Assembly: GCA_942493315.1 (NCBI GenBank)
Contig: OW818690.1
Span: 3,038,001 to 3,102,000 of the forward strand
Source: UBA5429 sp942493315
GTDB taxonomy: Bacteria > Bacteroidota > Bacteroidia > Bacteroidales > WCHB1-69
Length of the DNA: 64,000 bases
Reading direction: 5' to 3'
In this document: positions 63,813-64,000 of the stretch, piece by piece
Layout: each line of letters starts with the position of its first letter
Numbering within the stretch: position 1 is the stretch's first letter
Translations under genes and position numbers: made by a program
Notes under the pieces: model-generated
The model's input: the letters and a program-made list of their open reading frames with translations, nothing else
The model's database searches: none
Told to the model about the DNA's origin: nothing

Positions 63813-64000
63813 ATGAGAGAAAGAATCGCTACATTTTTTAATCCTGAACGTTTTCAAGGAAGAAACAAGAAAAAAAGCTATTTTGAAGGATGGTATTATA
63901 AAATCATAGATGCAACTGAACAACATGCTTTTGCCATTATTCCGGCCATGAGTATCGATTCAACAGGAAATCAACATGCATTTATTCAAGTGTTGGATGG
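63813..64000 (+). CDS. Tocopherol cyclase-like protein (partial, C-terminus outside window)
   Basis: The window ends 63 codons into this frame. The visible MRERIATFFNPERFQG, then KKSYFEGWYYKIIDATEQHAFAIIPAMS and HAFIQVLDG match the N-terminus of the bacterial tocopherol-cyclase-like (VTE1-like) family. In plants VTE1 closes the chromanol ring; in bacteria without tocopherol the function is unknown. It starts 9 bp after the preceding stop. Confidence 0.75.
   Translation, partial: MRERIATFFNPERFQGRNKKKSYFEGWYYKIIDATEQHAFAIIPAMSIDSTGNQHAFIQVLD

Overview
The window is about 64 kb of AT-rich DNA from a member of the phylum Bacteroidota. Three independent signs agree. Two secreted proteins carry type IX secretion (T9SS) sorting domains, one type A and one type B. 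Many genes are preceded by the Bacteroidota-specific -7 promoter box TAnnTTTG. The housekeeping genes are typical for the phylum: rpmG followed by a DUF4295 gene, and a sigma-54 regulator next to an LptE-like lipoprotein. Class or genus cannot be fixed from the sequence; an uncultured environmental lineage is plausible. No tRNA, rRNA, CRISPR array or prophage was seen.

Layout. 1-3.8 kb (minus): small lipoprotein, outer-membrane protein, glyA, sigma-54 activator and an lptE-like lipoprotein. 3.8-12.4 kb (plus): BamA/TamA-like protein, DsbD, a GT-C glycosyltransferase, Lnt and a DUF4062/HATPase protein. 12.5-14.2 kb: a complete but frameshifted IS1182-type insertion with 4-bp target duplication. 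14.2-17.7 kb (plus): DUF3788, mtnN, a lipoprotein and a GT-C glycosyltransferase whose 5' end holds (GA)21. 17.7-21.7 kb (minus): membrane-anchored 753-aa protein, aroB and a zinc peptidase. 21.8-23.5 kb (plus): M49 peptidase lipoprotein. 23.8-36.1 kb (minus): dus, T9SS-A protein, gcvT, purN-purM-queA, T9SS-B protein, nadA, gmhA, DUF4295, rpmG, obgE and pyrE. 36.3-43.4 kb (plus): TPR histidine kinase, secreted papain-like protein and a secreted alpha-helical protein. 43.4-55.8 kb (plus): uvrA, rimO, DnaJ/TerB protein, beta-barrel, cupin, VOC, vanX-like dipeptidase, PDZ-hydrolase, PHP-discoidin protein and a hybrid solute-binding histidine kinase. 56.3-61.2 kb (minus): MORN protein, hypothetical and ppdK. 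61.6-64 kb (plus): decayed ATPase and SUMF1 remnants, a secreted hypothetical, and the start of a tocopherol cyclase-like gene.

How the genes fit together. Much of the window is envelope biology: lipoprotein maturation (Lnt), periplasmic thiol chemistry (DsbD), outer-membrane insertion (BamA-like and LptE-like proteins), glycosyl transfer, T9SS export and two membrane histidine kinases. Mixed in are one-carbon and purine genes (glyA, gcvT, purM, purN), cofactor genes (nadA), shikimate (aroB), pyrimidine (pyrE), translation and RNA modification (rpmG, obgE, rimO, queA, dus) and central carbon metabolism (ppdK).

The most notable observation is the glycosyltransferase at 16.2-17.7 kb. With 21 GA units its ATG is out of frame, and one more unit would restore a protein with an N-terminal membrane helix and a Tyr-Asp-Glu GT-C motif. 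This is the classic architecture of a phase-variable switch, here read in an apparent OFF state. Other points of interest are two copies of an inverted-repeat element of about 110-140 bp, a GC-rich island of about 170 bp in an AT-rich spacer, families of short word-like intergenic repeats, two signal-peptide genes interrupted by 1-nt frameshifts, and several gene remnants.
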